In this document: piece after piece, positions 33,751 through 43,516 of the stretch
Numbering within the stretch: the first letter of the stretch is position 1
Layout: every line of letters starts with the position of its first letter
Assembly (NCBI GenBank): GCA_044508835.1
Contig: JBIQHD010000004.1
Span: forward strand, 62,001 to 126,000
DNA from: JAKFDI01 sp044508835
GTDB lineage: Bacteria; Pseudomonadota; Gammaproteobacteria; Burkholderiales; Burkholderiaceae_C
DNA: 64,000 nt
Direction of reading: 5' to 3'
Program-made: the position numbers and the translations under genes
The notes under the pieces: model-generated
Told to the model about the DNA's origin: nothing
The model's database searches: none
The model's input: the letters and a program-made list of their open reading frames with translations, nothing else

Positions 33751-34104
33751 ATGAAAGAACTCGATCCCCTCGTCCTGCTGGCGGTGTTCCAGGAGATGCT
33801 CGGCCCGCTGCTGTGGGCGCTGGTCGCGGTGGCGGTGCTCGGCACGCTGGCGTTCGCCGCGCTGCTGCTGCGCGAGCGGCGCATCGCCTCGCGGCGCCTG
33901 GTGCAGTCCGAGCTCGTCGGCGTGGCCGGCGGCGCGCTGGCGCTGGTGCTGATGGCCAAGGTGTCGTCCTCGGGCTTCACCGATGCCGGCGGCCCGGCCG
34001 ACTGGTTCCTCATCGCCCTGGTGTTCGGCCTCGGCTTCGCGGCGACCGTGGTGTTCGTCTACACCCTCCTCGGGTGGCTCGGGCTGCGGCGCGCCGGCGC
34101 CTGA
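33751..34104 (+). CDS. Small membrane protein (DUF5368-like)
   Basis: The protein has 117 residues and three membrane segments (about 17-39, 52-68 and 83-108) with a basic loop RERRIASRRL between the first two. It begins 17 bases after the SQR-like gene behind a CAGGAG site and is probably co-transcribed with it. I match it only loosely to the DUF5368 family; perhaps a membrane anchor or quinone-side partner of the flavoprotein. Confidence 0.7.
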   Translation: MKELDPLVLLAVFQEMLGPLLWALVAVAVLGTLAFAALLLRERRIASRRLVQSELVGVAGGALALVLMAKVSSSGFTDAGGPADWFLIALVFGLGFAATVVFVYTLLGWLGLRRAGA

Positions 34105-34121
34105 CGCGCCCGGGCCGGCGC

Positions 34122-34613
34122 TCAGAACACGCCGAGCGCCAGCCCGGCGGCCAGCGCGGCGCCGGCCTCGCGGCAGCGCGCCAGGTCGTCCGCCCCGATC
34201 CGCTTGGGCGCGAGGATCGCCTCCCGGGTCTGCGCATGCGTGCACACGATCAGCGGCTCGGCCACGGCGTTCAGCCGCCAGCCGGTGGCGATGCGCGCGA
34301 GCTGCCGCGCGGCGTTGTGCCCGTCGCTGCCGGCGCAGACCAGCGCCGCGTACGGCCGGCCCTCGATGCGGTCGAGCACCGCGTAGTACGTGCGGTCGAA
34401 GAAGTCCTTCATCACGCCCGACATCGCCGCCAGGTTCTCGGGCGTGGCGAACAGGTAGCCGTCGGCGCCGAGCACGTCGTCCGGCTGCGCCTCGGCGGCC
34501 GTGAGCAGCCGGCAGCGCACCGTCGCCTCGCCCGCCGCGCCGTCGGCCGCGGCCTGCGCCATCTGGCGGGTGCCGCCGGTCAGCGAGTGGTGGACGATCA
34601 GCAGCGTCTTCAT
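34122..34613 (-). CDS. Flavodoxin/NADPH-dependent FMN reductase-like protein
   Basis: The protein has 163 residues of flavodoxin fold. The FMN phosphate loop is [12 protein letters not shown] (about 8-19), with [21 protein letters not shown] as the second flavin loop (about 54-74). Expected to bind FMN in the cytosol and transfer electrons. It is divergent from the CoA-transferase gene (101 bases) and convergent with the DUF5368-like gene. Partner unknown. Confidence 0.82.
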   Translation of the reverse strand: MKTLLIVHHSLTGGTRQMAQAAADGAAGEATVRCRLLTAAEAQPDDVLGADGYLFATPENLAAMSGVMKDFFDRTYYAVLDRIEGRPYAALVCAGSDGHNAARQLARIATGWRLNAVAEPLIVCTHAQTREAILAPKRIGADDLARCREAGAALAAGLALGVF

Positions 34614-34714
34614 CGGGTCGGCCGGTTGCGTGCCGTGGCGGGAAGCGCCGATCGTCCCACAGACCGCCGCCTTGCCCGAACATTGCGGCTTTGCATCCAT
34701 CACGAGGAGTTCCC

Positions 34715-35824
34715 ATGCCCGGCCCGTTGCACGGTTTGAAGGTGATCGAGATGGCCGGCATCGGCCCGGCCCCGTTCTGCGCCATGCTGCTGGCCGACAT
34801 GGGCGCGCAGGTGCTGCGCGTGGCGCGCCCGGGCGCCGAGACGCACGACCCGGCGGGCGTGCTCGGGCGCGGGCGGCACACGCTGCGCCTCGACCTGCGC
34901 GAGGCGGGCGCGGCCGACACGCTGCTCGGGCTGCTGGACGGCGCCGATGCGCTGATCGAGGGCTTCCGCCCGGGGGTGATGGAGCGCCTGGGCCTCGGGC
35001 CGGACGCCTGCCTCGCGCGCAACGCGCGGCTCGTCTACGGCCGAATGACCGGCTGGGGCCAGCACGGCCCGCTGGCGCAGGCGGCGGGCCACGACATCAA
35101 TTACGTCGCGCTCAGCGGCGCGCTGCACGCCATCGGCCGCGCCGGCGAGCCGCCGGTGCCGCCGCTCAACCTGGTGGGCGATTTCGGCGGCGGCGCGATG
35201 CTGCTCGCCTTCGGCCTCATGTGCGCGCTGCACGAGGCGCAGCGGTCGGGGCGCGGGCAGGTGGTGGACGCGGCCATGACCGACGGCGCGGCGCTGCTGT
35301 CGGCCATGATGTACGGCTTCAAGGCGGCGGGGCGGTGGAGCAACGGCCGCGGCGAGAACCTGCTCGACGGCGGCGCGCCGTTCTACGACACCTATGCCTG
35401 CGCCGACGGCAAGTACGTGGCCGTGGGCGCCATCGAGCCGCAGTTCTGGGCGCTGCTGCGCGAGCGCTGCGGCCTCGACGATCCCCTGTTCGACGCGCAG
35501 CAGGACCGCGCGCGCTGGCCCGAGCAGAAGCAGCGCCTCGCGGCCGTGTTCCGCACTCGCACGCGCGACGCCTGGTGCGCGCTGCTCGAAGGCAGCGACG
35601 CCTGCTTCGCGCCGGTGCTCGACTGGGACGAGGCGCCGCGCCATGCGCACAACGTGGCGCGCGAGACGTTCGTGACGGTCGACGGCGTGCTGCAGCCCGC
35701 GCCCGCGCCGCGCTTCAGCCGCACGCCGGCGCCGCCGCCGCGGCGGATGCCGGAGGCCGACCGCGAGGCGGTGCTGCGGGCCTGGCACGCGCCGGCCGAA
35801 TCCACCGGCCCGGCGCGCGGATAG
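34715..35824 (+). CDS. CaiB/BaiF family CoA transferase (alpha-methylacyl-CoA racemase-like)
   Basis: The protein has 369 residues of type III CoA-transferase fold. The N-terminus [30 protein letters not shown] split and the catalytic-region [18 protein letters not shown] split (Asp at about 126) match the alpha-methylacyl-CoA racemase branch, which interconverts 2-methylacyl-CoA epimers. ATG at 34715 with GAGGAG 5 bases upstream. A thiolase follows 55 bases later, so branched acyl-CoA breakdown is a reasonable setting. Confidence 0.83.
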   Translation: MPGPLHGLKVIEMAGIGPAPFCAMLLADMGAQVLRVARPGAETHDPAGVLGRGRHTLRLDLREAGAADTLLGLLDGADALIEGFRPGVMERLGLGPDACLARNARLVYGRMTGWGQHGPLAQAAGHDINYVALSGALHAIGRAGEPPVPPLNLVGDFGGGAMLLAFGLMCALHEAQRSGRGQVVDAAMTDGAALLSAMMYGFKAAGRWSNGRGENLLDGGAPFYDTYACADGKYVAVGAIEPQFWALLRERCGLDDPLFDAQQDRARWPEQKQRLAAVFRTRTRDAWCALLEGSDACFAPVLDWDEAPRHAHNVARETFVTVDGVLQPAPAPRFSRTPAPPPRRMPEADREAVLRAWHAPAESTGPARG

Positions 35825-35879
35825 GCGGGACGCACGAGAATCGGGCCATCGTCTGCCGACTCACCGCCGAGGTCCCCGC

Positions 35880-37055
35880 ATGTCTGAAGCCTTCATCGTC
35901 GCCGCCGCCCGCACCGCCGGAGGCCGCCGCGGCGGCCGCCTCTCCGGCTGGCATCCCGCCGACCTCGCCGCCCAGGTGCTCGATGCGCTGGTGGCCCGCA
36001 CCGGCGCCGACCCGGCGCTGGTCGAGGACGTGATCATGGGCTGCGTCGGCCAGGCCGGCGAGCAGGCCGCCAACATCGGGCGCAACGCCGTGCTCGCCTC
36101 GGGCCTGCCGGAATCCGTGCCGGGCACCTCGGTCGACCGGCAATGCGGCTCGTCGCAGCAGGCGCTGCACTTCGCCGCGCAGGCGGTGATGTCGGGCGCG
36201 ATGGACGTCGTCATCGCCGCCGGCGTGGAGAGCATGACGCGCGTGCCCATGGGCATGCCGATGGTGCTGCCGGCCAAGAACGGCCTCGGCCACTACGTCA
36301 GCCCGAACATGCAGCAGCGCTACCCGGGCGTCGAGTTCAGCCAGTTCATCGGCGCTGAAATGGTCGCCAAGAAGTACGACCTGACCAAGGCCCAGATCGA
36401 CGCCTATGCGCTGCTGAGCCACCAGCGCGCCGCCGCCGCGACGCAGGCCGGGCGCTTCGAGCGCGAGATCGTGCCGGTGCAGGTGCGCACCGCCGAAGGG
36501 CCGCAGGACGCGCAGCACACGGTGGACGAGGGCATCCGCTTCGAGGCCTCGCTCGAGGGCATCGCCGGCGTCAGGCTGATCCAGGAAGGCGGGCGCCTGA
36601 CGGCCGCCAGCGCCAGCCAGATCTGCGACGGCGCGAGCGGCGTGATGGTCGTCAACGAGCGCGGCCTGAAGGCGCTCGGCGCCAAGCCGCTCGCGCGCGT
36701 GCACCACATGACGGTGATGGGCCACGACCCGGTCATCATGCTGGAGGCGCCGATCCCGGCCACCCTGAAGGCGCTGAAGAAGGCCGGCATGAACATCGCC
36801 GACATCGACGCCTTCGAGGTGAACGAGGCCTTCGGCTCGGTGCCGCTCGCCTGGCTGCAGGCCACGGGCGCCGACCCCGAGCGGCTGAACGTCAACGGCG
36901 GCGCCATCGCGCTCGGCCATCCGCTGGGCGCCTCGGGCACCAAGCTGATGACGACGCTGCTCAGCGTGCTCGAGCAGCGCGGCGGCCGCTACGGCCTGCA
37001 GACCATGTGCGAAGGCGGCGGCATGGCCAACGTGACCATCGTCGAGCGGCTGTGA
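35880..37055 (+). CDS. Acetyl-CoA acetyltransferase (thiolase)
   Basis: Cleaves 3-ketoacyl-CoA with CoA, or condenses two acetyl-CoA. It has 391 residues. Acylated Cys89 lies in DRQCGSS; the GHPLGASG (His) and CEGGGMAN (second Cys) motifs are near the C-terminus, and VNEAFGSVPL supplies the Asn. All catalytic residues are present. It follows the CoA-transferase gene; the pair may act in lipid or branched-acid catabolism. Chain-length preference is not readable. Confidence 0.92.
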   Translation: MSEAFIVAAARTAGGRRGGRLSGWHPADLAAQVLDALVARTGADPALVEDVIMGCVGQAGEQAANIGRNAVLASGLPESVPGTSVDRQCGSSQQALHFAAQAVMSGAMDVVIAAGVESMTRVPMGMPMVLPAKNGLGHYVSPNMQQRYPGVEFSQFIGAEMVAKKYDLTKAQIDAYALLSHQRAAAATQAGRFEREIVPVQVRTAEGPQDAQHTVDEGIRFEASLEGIAGVRLIQEGGRLTAASASQICDGASGVMVVNERGLKALGAKPLARVHHMTVMGHDPVIMLEAPIPATLKALKKAGMNIADIDAFEVNEAFGSVPLAWLQATGADPERLNVNGGAIALGHPLGASGTKLMTTLLSVLEQRGGRYGLQTMCEGGGMANVTIVERL

Positions 37056-37075
37056 GGCCGCGGGCGGGCGCGGCC
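37056..37075. terminator. Hairpin between convergent thiolase and antiporter genes
   Basis: GGCCGCG (37056-37062) pairs with CGCGGCC (37069-37075) around GGCGGG, filling the 22-base space between the two stop codons. There is no T-run, so termination is inferred from position. Confidence 0.4.
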
Positions 37076-37077
37076 GC

Positions 37078-38322
37078 TCAGCCCTTGAGCGCGCCGTTCA
37101 GCCGCTTCACCAGCGCGCCGAGCGTCGTGGCCTGCACCAGCAGGCTGAACACCACCACCACGTAGGTCACGCCGATCACCAGCTCGCGGCCCTCGAACGA
37201 CGGCAGCGACAGCGCCAGCGCGATCGAGATGCCCCCGCGCAGGCCGCCCCAGGTCATGATCTTGATGGCGTGCGGGCTGCGCTGGCGGAAGCGGCCCAGC
37301 AGCGTCATCGGGATGCCCACGCTCAGCGCGCGCGCCACCAGCACCACCGGGATCGCGCCCAGGCCCAGCCACAGCAGGCGCAGCTCGAGCGACAGCGAGA
37401 CCACCGCCAGGCCGATCAGGCCGAAGAGCACGAGGTTGAGCAGGTCGTCGAGCAGGCTCCAGAACTTGTGCAGGTGCTCGCGCGTCTTCTCGCTCATCTG
37501 CTGTCCCGCGCTGTGGTTGCCCACCACCAGCCCCATGATGACCACCGCCAGCGGCGCCGACACGTGCAGCAGCTCGGCGAAGCTGTAGCCGGCCGTGGCC
37601 AGCGCCAGCGTGATCAGGATCTCGACCGGGTAGCTGTCCAGCGTGCGCAGCATCAGCGAGGCGCCCCAGCCGAGCGCCGCGCCCAGCACCAGCGCGCCCA
37701 GCACCTCGCGCGCGAGCGTCAGCGACACGGTGGCGGCCGAGAACTCGGTGGCCCCGGTCGCCAGGCCCACCAGCGTGACGAAGGCCACCACCGCCGTGCC
37801 GTCGTTGAACAGCGCCTCGCCGGCGATCTTGGTCTCCACGATCTCGGAGGCGCCGGCGTTCTTGAGCACGCTCAGCACCGCGATCGGGTCGGTGGGCGAG
37901 ATGAGCGCGCCGAACACCAGGCACCACATCAGGCTGATCGGATGGCCGAGCAGCTCGGTGACGAGGAAGAAGCCGCCGCCGACCACCGCCGTGGAGATCA
38001 GCACGCCCACCGTGGCCAGCAGCAGCACGGCGAGCTTCTGCTGGCGCATCTTCGACAGGTCCACGTGCAGCGAGCCGGCGAACAGCAGCAGGCTCAGCAG
38101 CCCGTGGAACACCACGTCGCTGAAGTCGACCTGCCGCGCCAGCGCCTGGGCGTGCTCGGTGGCCGCCGGGTGGAAGGTGCCGATGATCGACATGCACAGG
38201 CACGCGAACAGCCCCACGGCGGTGATGCCCAGCGTGTCTGGCAGGCGGACGAAGCGATGGTTGACGTAGCCGAACACCGCCACCAGGGCGAAGAGGGCGC
38301 CGGCGCCCTGGAACATGGTCAT
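37078..38322 (-). CDS. Na+/H+ antiporter, CPA1 family
   Basis: Exchanges Na+ (or K+) for H+ across the inner membrane. It has 414 residues and twelve or so helices. The key ND pair occurs in the helix ALFNDGTAVVAF and the preceding helix has ALISPTDPIAVLSVLKN; the late Arg-rich helix MTWGGLRGGISIALALSLP split is also typical. The ATG at 38322 gives MTMFQGAGALFAL; the frame remains open upstream with low-complexity Arg-rich sequence that is not convincing protein. Confidence 0.9.
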   Translation of the reverse strand: MTMFQGAGALFALVAVFGYVNHRFVRLPDTLGITAVGLFACLCMSIIGTFHPAATEHAQALARQVDFSDVVFHGLLSLLLFAGSLHVDLSKMRQQKLAVLLLATVGVLISTAVVGGGFFLVTELLGHPISLMWCLVFGALISPTDPIAVLSVLKNAGASEIVETKIAGEALFNDGTAVVAFVTLVGLATGATEFSAATVSLTLAREVLGALVLGAALGWGASLMLRTLDSYPVEILITLALATAGYSFAELLHVSAPLAVVIMGLVVGNHSAGQQMSEKTREHLHKFWSLLDDLLNLVLFGLIGLAVVSLSLELRLLWLGLGAIPVVLVARALSVGIPMTLLGRFRQRSPHAIKIMTWGGLRGGISIALALSLPSFEGRELVIGVTYVVVVFSLLVQATTLGALVKRLNGALKG

Positions 38323-38530
38323 CTGTCGTTGCTCCGTCCGTGAATCGTTGTTCTCGTATTCCTGCTGCCCCGGGCGCAGGCGCCGCCGGGCCCCGGGTCG
38401 CGGACGCGGCACGCCGGTGCGCGGCGCTCGTGCGCCGGCGTCGAAAACTCCGAACAGACGTTCCCGTGGCGAATGCCCGCATGCAGCACCTGCACGAGGC
38501 CCGGGCGCGTGCCCGGTCGACATGGAATCC

Positions 38531-38607
38531 TGGTCGGGGTGAGAGGATTCGAACCTCCGGCCTCTACGTCCCGAACGTAGCGCTCTACCAGGCTAAGCTA
38601 CACCCCG
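38531..38607 (-). tRNA. tRNA-Pro (anticodon CGG)
   Basis: Full cloverleaf on the minus strand, 77 bases with encoded CCA. The acceptor stem CGGGGTG pairs with CACCCCG. The anticodon arm is CTACG-TTCGGGA-CGTAG, giving anticodon CGG for codon CCG. The T arm contains GGTTCGAATCC. It begins just after the region between ispB and the antiporter gene. Confidence 0.97.
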
Positions 38608-38613
38608 ATCTGA

Positions 38614-38644
38614 AAGGCGCCACGAATGCGGCGCCTTCTTTTTC
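38614..38644. terminator. Terminator between ispB and tRNA-Pro
   Basis: AAGGCGCC (38614-38621), eight bases, GGCGCCTT (38630-38637), followed on the plus strand by CTTTTTC. On the minus strand, the direction of ispB and the tRNA, the stem is followed by TTTC only. It can isolate the tRNA from ispB transcription. Confidence 0.7.
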
Positions 38645-38657
38645 GTCGCCGAACCGC

Positions 38658-39650
38658 TCAGGAAGAGCGGTCGACCGATCGAACGCAGAATTCTAGCAGA
38701 GCCTCGCGGTACGGCGAGTCTTCCAGCACGGCAAGACACTGCCGCGCCTTCTCGGCCTCGTGCCGCGCGGCGTCGCGCGTCGCCTCGATGGCGCCGGTGC
38801 GGCGCACGATTTCGATGATCTCGCCCAGGCGGTGCTCCTCGCCGTGCTCGATGGCATGGCGGATCAGGCTGCGCTCGGCCGCGCTGCCGCGCTCCATCGC
38901 CACCAGCAGGGGCAGCGTGGGCTTGCCCTCGCGCAGGTCGTCGCCGACGTTCTTGCCGAGCTCGGTGGTCGCGCCTTCGTAGTCGAGCAGGTCGTCGACG
39001 AGCTGGAACGCCGTGCCCAGCGAGCGGCCGTAGCCGGCGCAGGCCTCCTCCACGTCCGGCGCGACGCCCGCCAGCACGGCGCCCAGGCGGGCGCTGGCCT
39101 CGAACAGCTTGGCGGTCTTGAAACGGATCACGCGCAGGTAGTCCTCGACCGACAGGTCGGGATCGTGCATGTTCATCAGCTGCAGCACCTCGCCCTCGGC
39201 GATGACGTTGGTCGCGTCGGCCAGCACCTCGAGCACGCGCATGCGGTTGACCGAGACCATCATCTGGAACGCGCGCGAGTAGAGGAAGTCGCCGACCAGC
39301 ACCGAGGCGGCGTTGCCGAACAGGGCGTTGGCCGTCTCGCGGCCGCGGCGCAGGTCGGACTCGTCGACCACGTCGTCGTGCAGCAGCGTCGCGGTGTGGA
39401 TGAACTCGACCGTGGCCGCCAGCTCGAAGCGTTCCGCGCCCTCGAAGCCCAGTGCGTTGGCGAACAGCAGCACCAGCATCGGCCGCACCCGCTTGCCGCC
39501 GGCGCTGATGATGTAGTGCGAGATCTGGTTGATCAGCGCCACGTCGGAGGCGAGCCGCCGCTGGATGACGGCGTCGACCTCGGCCATGTCGGCCGAGACG
39601 AGCGCGACCGCCTGGACGGCGGTCGCGGAAGAGTTCGAGGGATCGGCCAA
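38658..39650 (-). CDS. ispB: Polyprenyl (octaprenyl) diphosphate synthase
   Basis: Makes the ubiquinone side chain by chain elongation of farnesyl diphosphate. It has 330 residues from TTG 39650. Both Asp-rich motifs are present: LLHDDVVDESD with RRGR (about 95-109) and QLVDDLLDYEG. GGKRVRPM binds isopentenyl diphosphate. The TTG is supported by a TATAAT (39683-39678, minus) about 28 bases upstream, though no good ribosome site is visible; an ATG further in (MAEVDAV) is the alternative. Divergent from rplU. Confidence 0.9.
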   Translation of the reverse strand: MADPSNSSATAVQAVALVSADMAEVDAVIQRRLASDVALINQISHYIISAGGKRVRPMLVLLFANALGFEGAERFELAATVEFIHTATLLHDDVVDESDLRRGRETANALFGNAASVLVGDFLYSRAFQMMVSVNRMRVLEVLADATNVIAEGEVLQLMNMHDPDLSVEDYLRVIRFKTAKLFEASARLGAVLAGVAPDVEEACAGYGRSLGTAFQLVDDLLDYEGATTELGKNVGDDLREGKPTLPLLVAMERGSAAERSLIRHAIEHGEEHRLGEIIEIVRRTGAIEATRDAARHEAEKARQCLAVLEDSPYREALLEFCVRSVDRSS

Positions 39651-39677
39651 CGGGCGTGGATGAATTGAAGCTCGCGG

Positions 39678-39683
39678 ATTATA
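39678..39683 (-). promoter_or_regulatory. Candidate -10 box of ispB
   Basis: On the minus strand this reads TATAAT, the only perfect match in the 210-base ispB/rplU spacer. No clear -35 is seen 16-18 bases upstream. A start about 7 bases downstream would leave a leader of roughly 20 bases before the TTG at 39650. Confidence 0.5.
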
Positions 39684-39779
39684 GGAACGCGGGCCGTGAA
39701 AAATGGCGGGGCGGCGGCTGCCGCCGGGGCGCCGCGCGGGCTCGCCCGGCCCGTGCGAGGGGCCGGCCGGTCCCGCCCA

Positions 39780-39788
39780 TGCTATAGT
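39780..39788 (+). promoter_or_regulatory. Candidate extended -10 promoter of rplU-rpmA
   Basis: TGCTATAGT is an extended -10 (TGn-TATAGT) about 72 bases upstream of the rplU ATG. The -35 region is GC-rich without a match, as is common for extended -10 promoters. Confidence 0.5.
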
Positions 39789-39860
39789 CGCCGGCTCTGC
39801 GTTGAACGTGGGGGCTGCTGCGTTCTCGTTGCGCGCGGCGAATTCATCGAAAGGGCTGAT

Positions 39861-40172
39861 ATGTACGCGGTCATAAAAACCGGTGGCAAGCAATACAAGG
39901 TTGCTGCCGGCGAAAAGATCAAGGTAGAACAGATTGCTGCGGATGTTGGCCAAGAGATCACGATCGACCAGGTGTTGGCAGTCGGTGCCGGCGCCGATCT
40001 GAAGGTCGGGACTCCCTTGGTTGCGGGCGCAAGCGTGAAGGCCACCGTGGTGGCGCATGGCAGGCACGACAAGGTGCGCATCTTCAAGATGCGCCGTCGC
40101 AAGCACTACCAGAAACGGCAGGGCCACCGCCAGAACTTCACCGAGCTGGAAATCGGCTCGGTGAACGCCTGA
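39861..40172 (+). CDS. rplU: 50S ribosomal protein L21
   Basis: Binds 23S rRNA in the large subunit. It has 103 residues, exactly the usual length, starting [14 protein letters not shown] and with the basic [17 protein letters not shown] tail. Its codon use is slightly less GC-rich than its neighbours, typical of highly expressed genes. rpmA follows after 30 bases. Confidence 0.98.
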   Translation: MYAVIKTGGKQYKVAAGEKIKVEQIAADVGQEITIDQVLAVGAGADLKVGTPLVAGASVKATVVAHGRHDKVRIFKMRRRKHYQKRQGHRQNFTELEIGSVNA

Positions 40173-40202
40173 GCGCCCGGCCAAGAGTCAAGGAGTTAAG
40201 TC

Positions 40203-40460
40203 ATGGCACAGAAAAAAGGCGGCGGTTCCACCCGGAACGGCCGTGATTCCCAGCCGAAGATGCTCGGCGTGAAGGTGTTCGGCGGCCAGGTCGTCTCGGC
40301 CGGTTCGATCATCGTGCGCCAGCGGGGCACGCGCTTCCACGCCGGCGCCAACGTCGGCATGGGCCGCGACCACACGCTGTTCGCGCTCGCCGACGGCGAA
40401 GTCGAGTTCGCCGTCAAGGGCCCGCAGAACCGTTCGACGGTGACCGTCAAGGCAGCGTAA
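40203..40460 (+). CDS. rpmA: 50S ribosomal protein L27
   Basis: L27 reaches into the peptidyl-transferase centre. It has 85 residues with the characteristic start [16 protein letters not shown] and the [13 protein letters not shown] and [10 protein letters not shown] blocks. Ribosome site AAGGAG lies just upstream. A strong terminator follows, separating it from obgE. Confidence 0.98.
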   Translation: MAQKKGGGSTRNGRDSQPKMLGVKVFGGQVVSAGSIIVRQRGTRFHAGANVGMGRDHTLFALADGEVEFAVKGPQNRSTVTVKAA

Positions 40461-40484
40461 GCCGCCCTGTCCCGTCACCGAACG

Positions 40485-40512
40485 AGCCCCGGCCTGCCGG
40501 GGCTTGTTTTTT
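40485..40512 (+). terminator. Rho-independent terminator after rpmA
   Basis: AGCCCCGG, loop CCTG, CCGGGGCT (40485-40504), followed by TGTTTTTT. A textbook hairpin plus T-run ending the rplU-rpmA unit. Confidence 0.92.
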
Positions 40513-40604
40513 GTGCGCTGCATTACCATCGTTCGCCGACCGGCGGCGGTCGACCTCCACGGGGCCGGGCCGCACGCACGCCTCGGCAAAACCACGGGCA
40601 AGAC

Positions 40605-41684
40605 ATGAAGTTCGTCGACGAAGCGACCATCGACGTGATAGCCGGCAACGGCGGCAACGGCTGCATGAGCTTTCGCCGCGAGAAGTTCATTCCCTTCGGC
40701 GGGCCGAACGGGGGTGACGGCGGGCGGGGCGGCAGCGTGTATGCCGTGGGCGACCGCAACCTCAACACGCTGATCGACTTCCGCTACGCGCGCCGCCACG
40801 AGGCGCGCAACGGCGAGAACGGGCGCGGCTCCGACCAGTTCGGCGCCGCGGCCGACGACATCGTGCTGCGCATGCCCGTGGGCACGATCATCAAGGACGC
40901 CGAGACCGGCGAGGTGGTGGCCGAGCTGCTGGTGCCCGACGAGCGCGTGCTGCTGGCCAAGGGCGGCGACGGCGGCTTCGGCAACCTGCACTTCAAGAGC
41001 AGCACCAACCGCGCGCCGCGGCAGAAGACGCCCGGCTGGCCCGGGGCGCAGCGCAAGCTGAAGCTGGAGCTGCGCGTGCTCGCCGACGTGGGCCTGCTCG
41101 GCATGCCCAACGCCGGCAAGTCGACGCTGATCGCCGCCATCTCCAACGCGCGGCCGAAGATCGCCGACTACCCGTTCACGACGCTGCACCCGAACCTCGG
41201 CGTGGTGCGCGCCGGTCCCGAGCAGAGCTTCGTCGTGGCCGACATCCCGGGGCTGATCGAGGGGGCGGCCGAAGGCGCCGGCCTCGGCCACCTGTTCCTG
41301 CGCCACCTGCAGCGCACACACCTGCTGCTGCACGTCGTCGACCTCGCGCCCTTCGATGAAGGCGTGGACCCGGTCGCCCAGGCCAGGGCGATCGTCAAGG
41401 AGCTGAAGAAGTACGACGAGTCGCTGCACGACAAGCCGCGCTGGCTGGTGCTCAACAAGCTGGACATGGTCCCGGCCGAGGAGCGCGAGGCGCGCGTGAA
41501 GGACTTCGTCAGGCGCCTGCGCTGGAAGGGGCCGGTGTTCGAGATCTCCGCGCTCACGCGCGAGGGCTGCGAGGGCCTCGTGCAGGCGGCGTACCGGCAC
41601 GTCGCGGCGGTGCGCAACGTCGTGCCCGATGCGCCCGATCCGCGCTTCGCGGATGCCGGCGCCGCTTCGGGCGACGCATCATGA
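40605..41684 (+). CDS. obgE: Obg family GTPase (ribosome assembly)
   Basis: Helps large-subunit maturation and stress signalling. It has 359 residues: the Gly-rich Obg fold at the N-terminus ([19 protein letters not shown]), then a GTPase domain with GMPNAGKST (G1, about 166-174), DIPGLIEG (G3) and NKLDMV (G4). The C-terminal tail is short and acidic. Its stop overlaps the proB start by 4 bases (ATGA). Confidence 0.97.
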   Translation: MKFVDEATIDVIAGNGGNGCMSFRREKFIPFGGPNGGDGGRGGSVYAVGDRNLNTLIDFRYARRHEARNGENGRGSDQFGAAADDIVLRMPVGTIIKDAETGEVVAELLVPDERVLLAKGGDGGFGNLHFKSSTNRAPRQKTPGWPGAQRKLKLELRVLADVGLLGMPNAGKSTLIAAISNARPKIADYPFTTLHPNLGVVRAGPEQSFVVADIPGLIEGAAEGAGLGHLFLRHLQRTHLLLHVVDLAPFDEGVDPVAQARAIVKELKKYDESLHDKPRWLVLNKLDMVPAEEREARVKDFVRRLRWKGPVFEISALTREGCEGLVQAAYRHVAAVRNVVPDAPDPRFADAGAASGDAS

Positions 41685-42799
41685 GCGCGCACGGCGGGAA
41701 CGCACGCCGCATCGTCGTCAAGGTCGGCTCCAGCCTCGTCACGAACGAGGGCCGCGGCATCGACGCGCAGGCGATCGACAACTGGTGCCGGCAGCTGTCG
41801 GCGCTGGCGCGGCAGGGCCGCGAGGTCGTGATGGTGTCCAGCGGCGCCATCGCCGAGGGCATGAAGCGCCTCGGCTGGACCGTGCGCCCGAAGGAGCTGC
41901 ACGAGCTGCAGGCCGCGGCCGCCGTCGGCCAGATGGGCCTTGCGCAGATGTACGAGACCAAGCTGCGCGAGCACGGCATGGGCAGCGCCCAGGTGCTGCT
42001 CACGCATGCGGACCTGGCGGACCGCGAGCGCTACCTGAACGCGCGCTCGACCCTGCTGACGCTGCTCGGGCTGAACGTCATCCCGGTGATCAACGAGAAC
42101 GACACGGTGGTCAACGACGAGATCAAGGTCGGCGACAACGACACGCTCGGCGCGCTCGTCGCCAACCTGATCGAGGCCGACCTGCTGGTGATCCTCACCG
42201 ACCAGCCGGGGCTGTATTCGGCCGATCCGCGCCGCGATCCGCAGGCCCGCCTCATCGGCGAGGCGGCGGCGGGCTCGCCCGAGCTCGAGCGCATGGCGGG
42301 CGGCGCGGGCTCGAGCATCGGCAAGGGCGGCATGATCACCAAGGTGCTGGCGGCCAAGCGCGCGGCGCGCAGCGGCGCGAGCACCGTGATCGCCTGGGGC
42401 CGCGAGCCCGACGTGCTGCTGCGCCTGGCGGCCGGCGAGGCGATCGGCACCGCGCTCGTCGCGCCGACGCAGAAGCTCGCCGCGCGCAAGCAGTGGATGG
42501 CCGACCATCTGCAGCTGCGCGGCGCCGTGCTCGTCGACGACGGCGCGGCGGCGAAGCTGCGCGACGAAGGCAAGAGCCTGCTGCCGATCGGCGTGATGGA
42601 AGTGCGCGGCGATTTCCAGCGCGGCGACGTGATCGCGGTGTGCAGCGCGCAGGGCGTGGAGATCGCCCGCGGCCTGTCGAACTACTCGAGCACCGAGGCG
42701 CGCCTCATCGCGCGCCGGCCGTCGAGCGACTTCGAGCGGCTGCTCGGCTTCAGCGCCGAGCCGGAGATGATCCACCGCGACAACCTCGTGCTCGGCTGA
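41681..42799 (+). CDS. proB: Glutamate 5-kinase
   Basis: First step of proline synthesis, phosphorylating glutamate. It has 372 residues: amino-acid kinase domain ([10 protein letters not shown] at the start, [24 protein letters not shown]-equivalent [11 protein letters not shown]) and a C-terminal PUA domain (about 275-372, [10 protein letters not shown]...). ATGA overlap with obgE implies coupling. The obgE-proB-rppH-proS order is typical of betaproteobacteria. Confidence 0.97.
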   Translation: MSAHGGNARRIVVKVGSSLVTNEGRGIDAQAIDNWCRQLSALARQGREVVMVSSGAIAEGMKRLGWTVRPKELHELQAAAAVGQMGLAQMYETKLREHGMGSAQVLLTHADLADRERYLNARSTLLTLLGLNVIPVINENDTVVNDEIKVGDNDTLGALVANLIEADLLVILTDQPGLYSADPRRDPQARLIGEAAAGSPELERMAGGAGSSIGKGGMITKVLAAKRAARSGASTVIAWGREPDVLLRLAAGEAIGTALVAPTQKLAARKQWMADHLQLRGAVLVDDGAAAKLRDEGKSLLPIGVMEVRGDFQRGDVIAVCSAQGVEIARGLSNYSSTEARLIARRPSSDFERLLGFSAEPEMIHRDNLVLG

Positions 42800-42818
42800 C
42801 GCGCCGGGCGCCTGCGGC

Positions 42819-43406
42819 TCACTCCACGGACACGTCGGATTCGGACTGTGCGCCGCCGGCGCCCTGCGCGGGCGGCTCCTCGTCGCGGTGGTGCGGGCGC
42901 ATGCCCGAGCGCAGGTAGCGGTTGTGGTGCGCGCCGCGCGGCAGGTAGCGCGCCAGTTCGGTGAGCGCCATCTGGTACACGTCGCGCTTGAATTCGATCA
43001 CCACTTCGAGCGGCACCCAGTATTCGTTCCAGCGCCAGGCGTCGAACTCGGGCTTGTCGGAGGCCCGCAGATTCATGTCGCTGTCGCGGCCGATGAGTTG
43101 CAGCAGATACCAGATCTGCTTTTGCCCGCGGTAATGGCCGCGCGCGTCGCGGCGAATGAAATGGTCCGGCACCTCGTAGCGCAGCCAGTCGCGCGTGCGG
43201 GCGATGATGCGTACATGGTCCGGCAGCAGTCCCACCTCTTCGTGGAGCTCGCGGAACATCGCCTGCTCAGGCGTCTCACCGTATTTGATGCCCCCTTGCG
43301 GGAACTGCCAGGAGTGGGTTCGGATGCGTTTGCCCCAGAAAACCTGGCTCTTGTGGTTGAGCAGGATGATGCCGACGTTGGGTCTGAACCCTTCACGGTC
43401 GAGCAT
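42819..43406 (-). CDS. rppH: RNA pyrophosphohydrolase (Nudix)
   Basis: Removes 5' pyrophosphate from mRNA to trigger decay. It has 195 residues. The N-terminus [21 protein letters not shown] split is typical of RppH; the Nudix box runs [20 protein letters not shown] (about 38-57) followed by VGL. The C-terminal tail is His/Arg/Pro-rich then acidic, longer than in E. coli. Divergent from proS and convergent with proB. Confidence 0.95.
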   Translation of the reverse strand: MLDREGFRPNVGIILLNHKSQVFWGKRIRTHSWQFPQGGIKYGETPEQAMFRELHEEVGLLPDHVRIIARTRDWLRYEVPDHFIRRDARGHYRGQKQIWYLLQLIGRDSDMNLRASDKPEFDAWRWNEYWVPLEVVIEFKRDVYQMALTELARYLPRGAHHNRYLRSGMRPHHRDEEPPAQGAGGAQSESDVSVE

Positions 43407-43516
43407 AATCAACCCCAAAATTCTCGTTGAAACGATTATTGCACCGGCATGATGGGAATCAACCCCTTGGGTTTCCCGCACATCGGCCGCACGTGCCTTT
43501 CCCTCCCCCGCGCCCG

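Noticed and set aside
38323..38530. Possible N-terminal extension of the Na+/H+ antiporter, or a small gene in this spacer
   Set aside because: The sequence is Arg/Pro/Ala low complexity with no ribosome site. The antiporter aligns naturally from the ATG at 38322. I see no promoter or RNA structure that I can support here.
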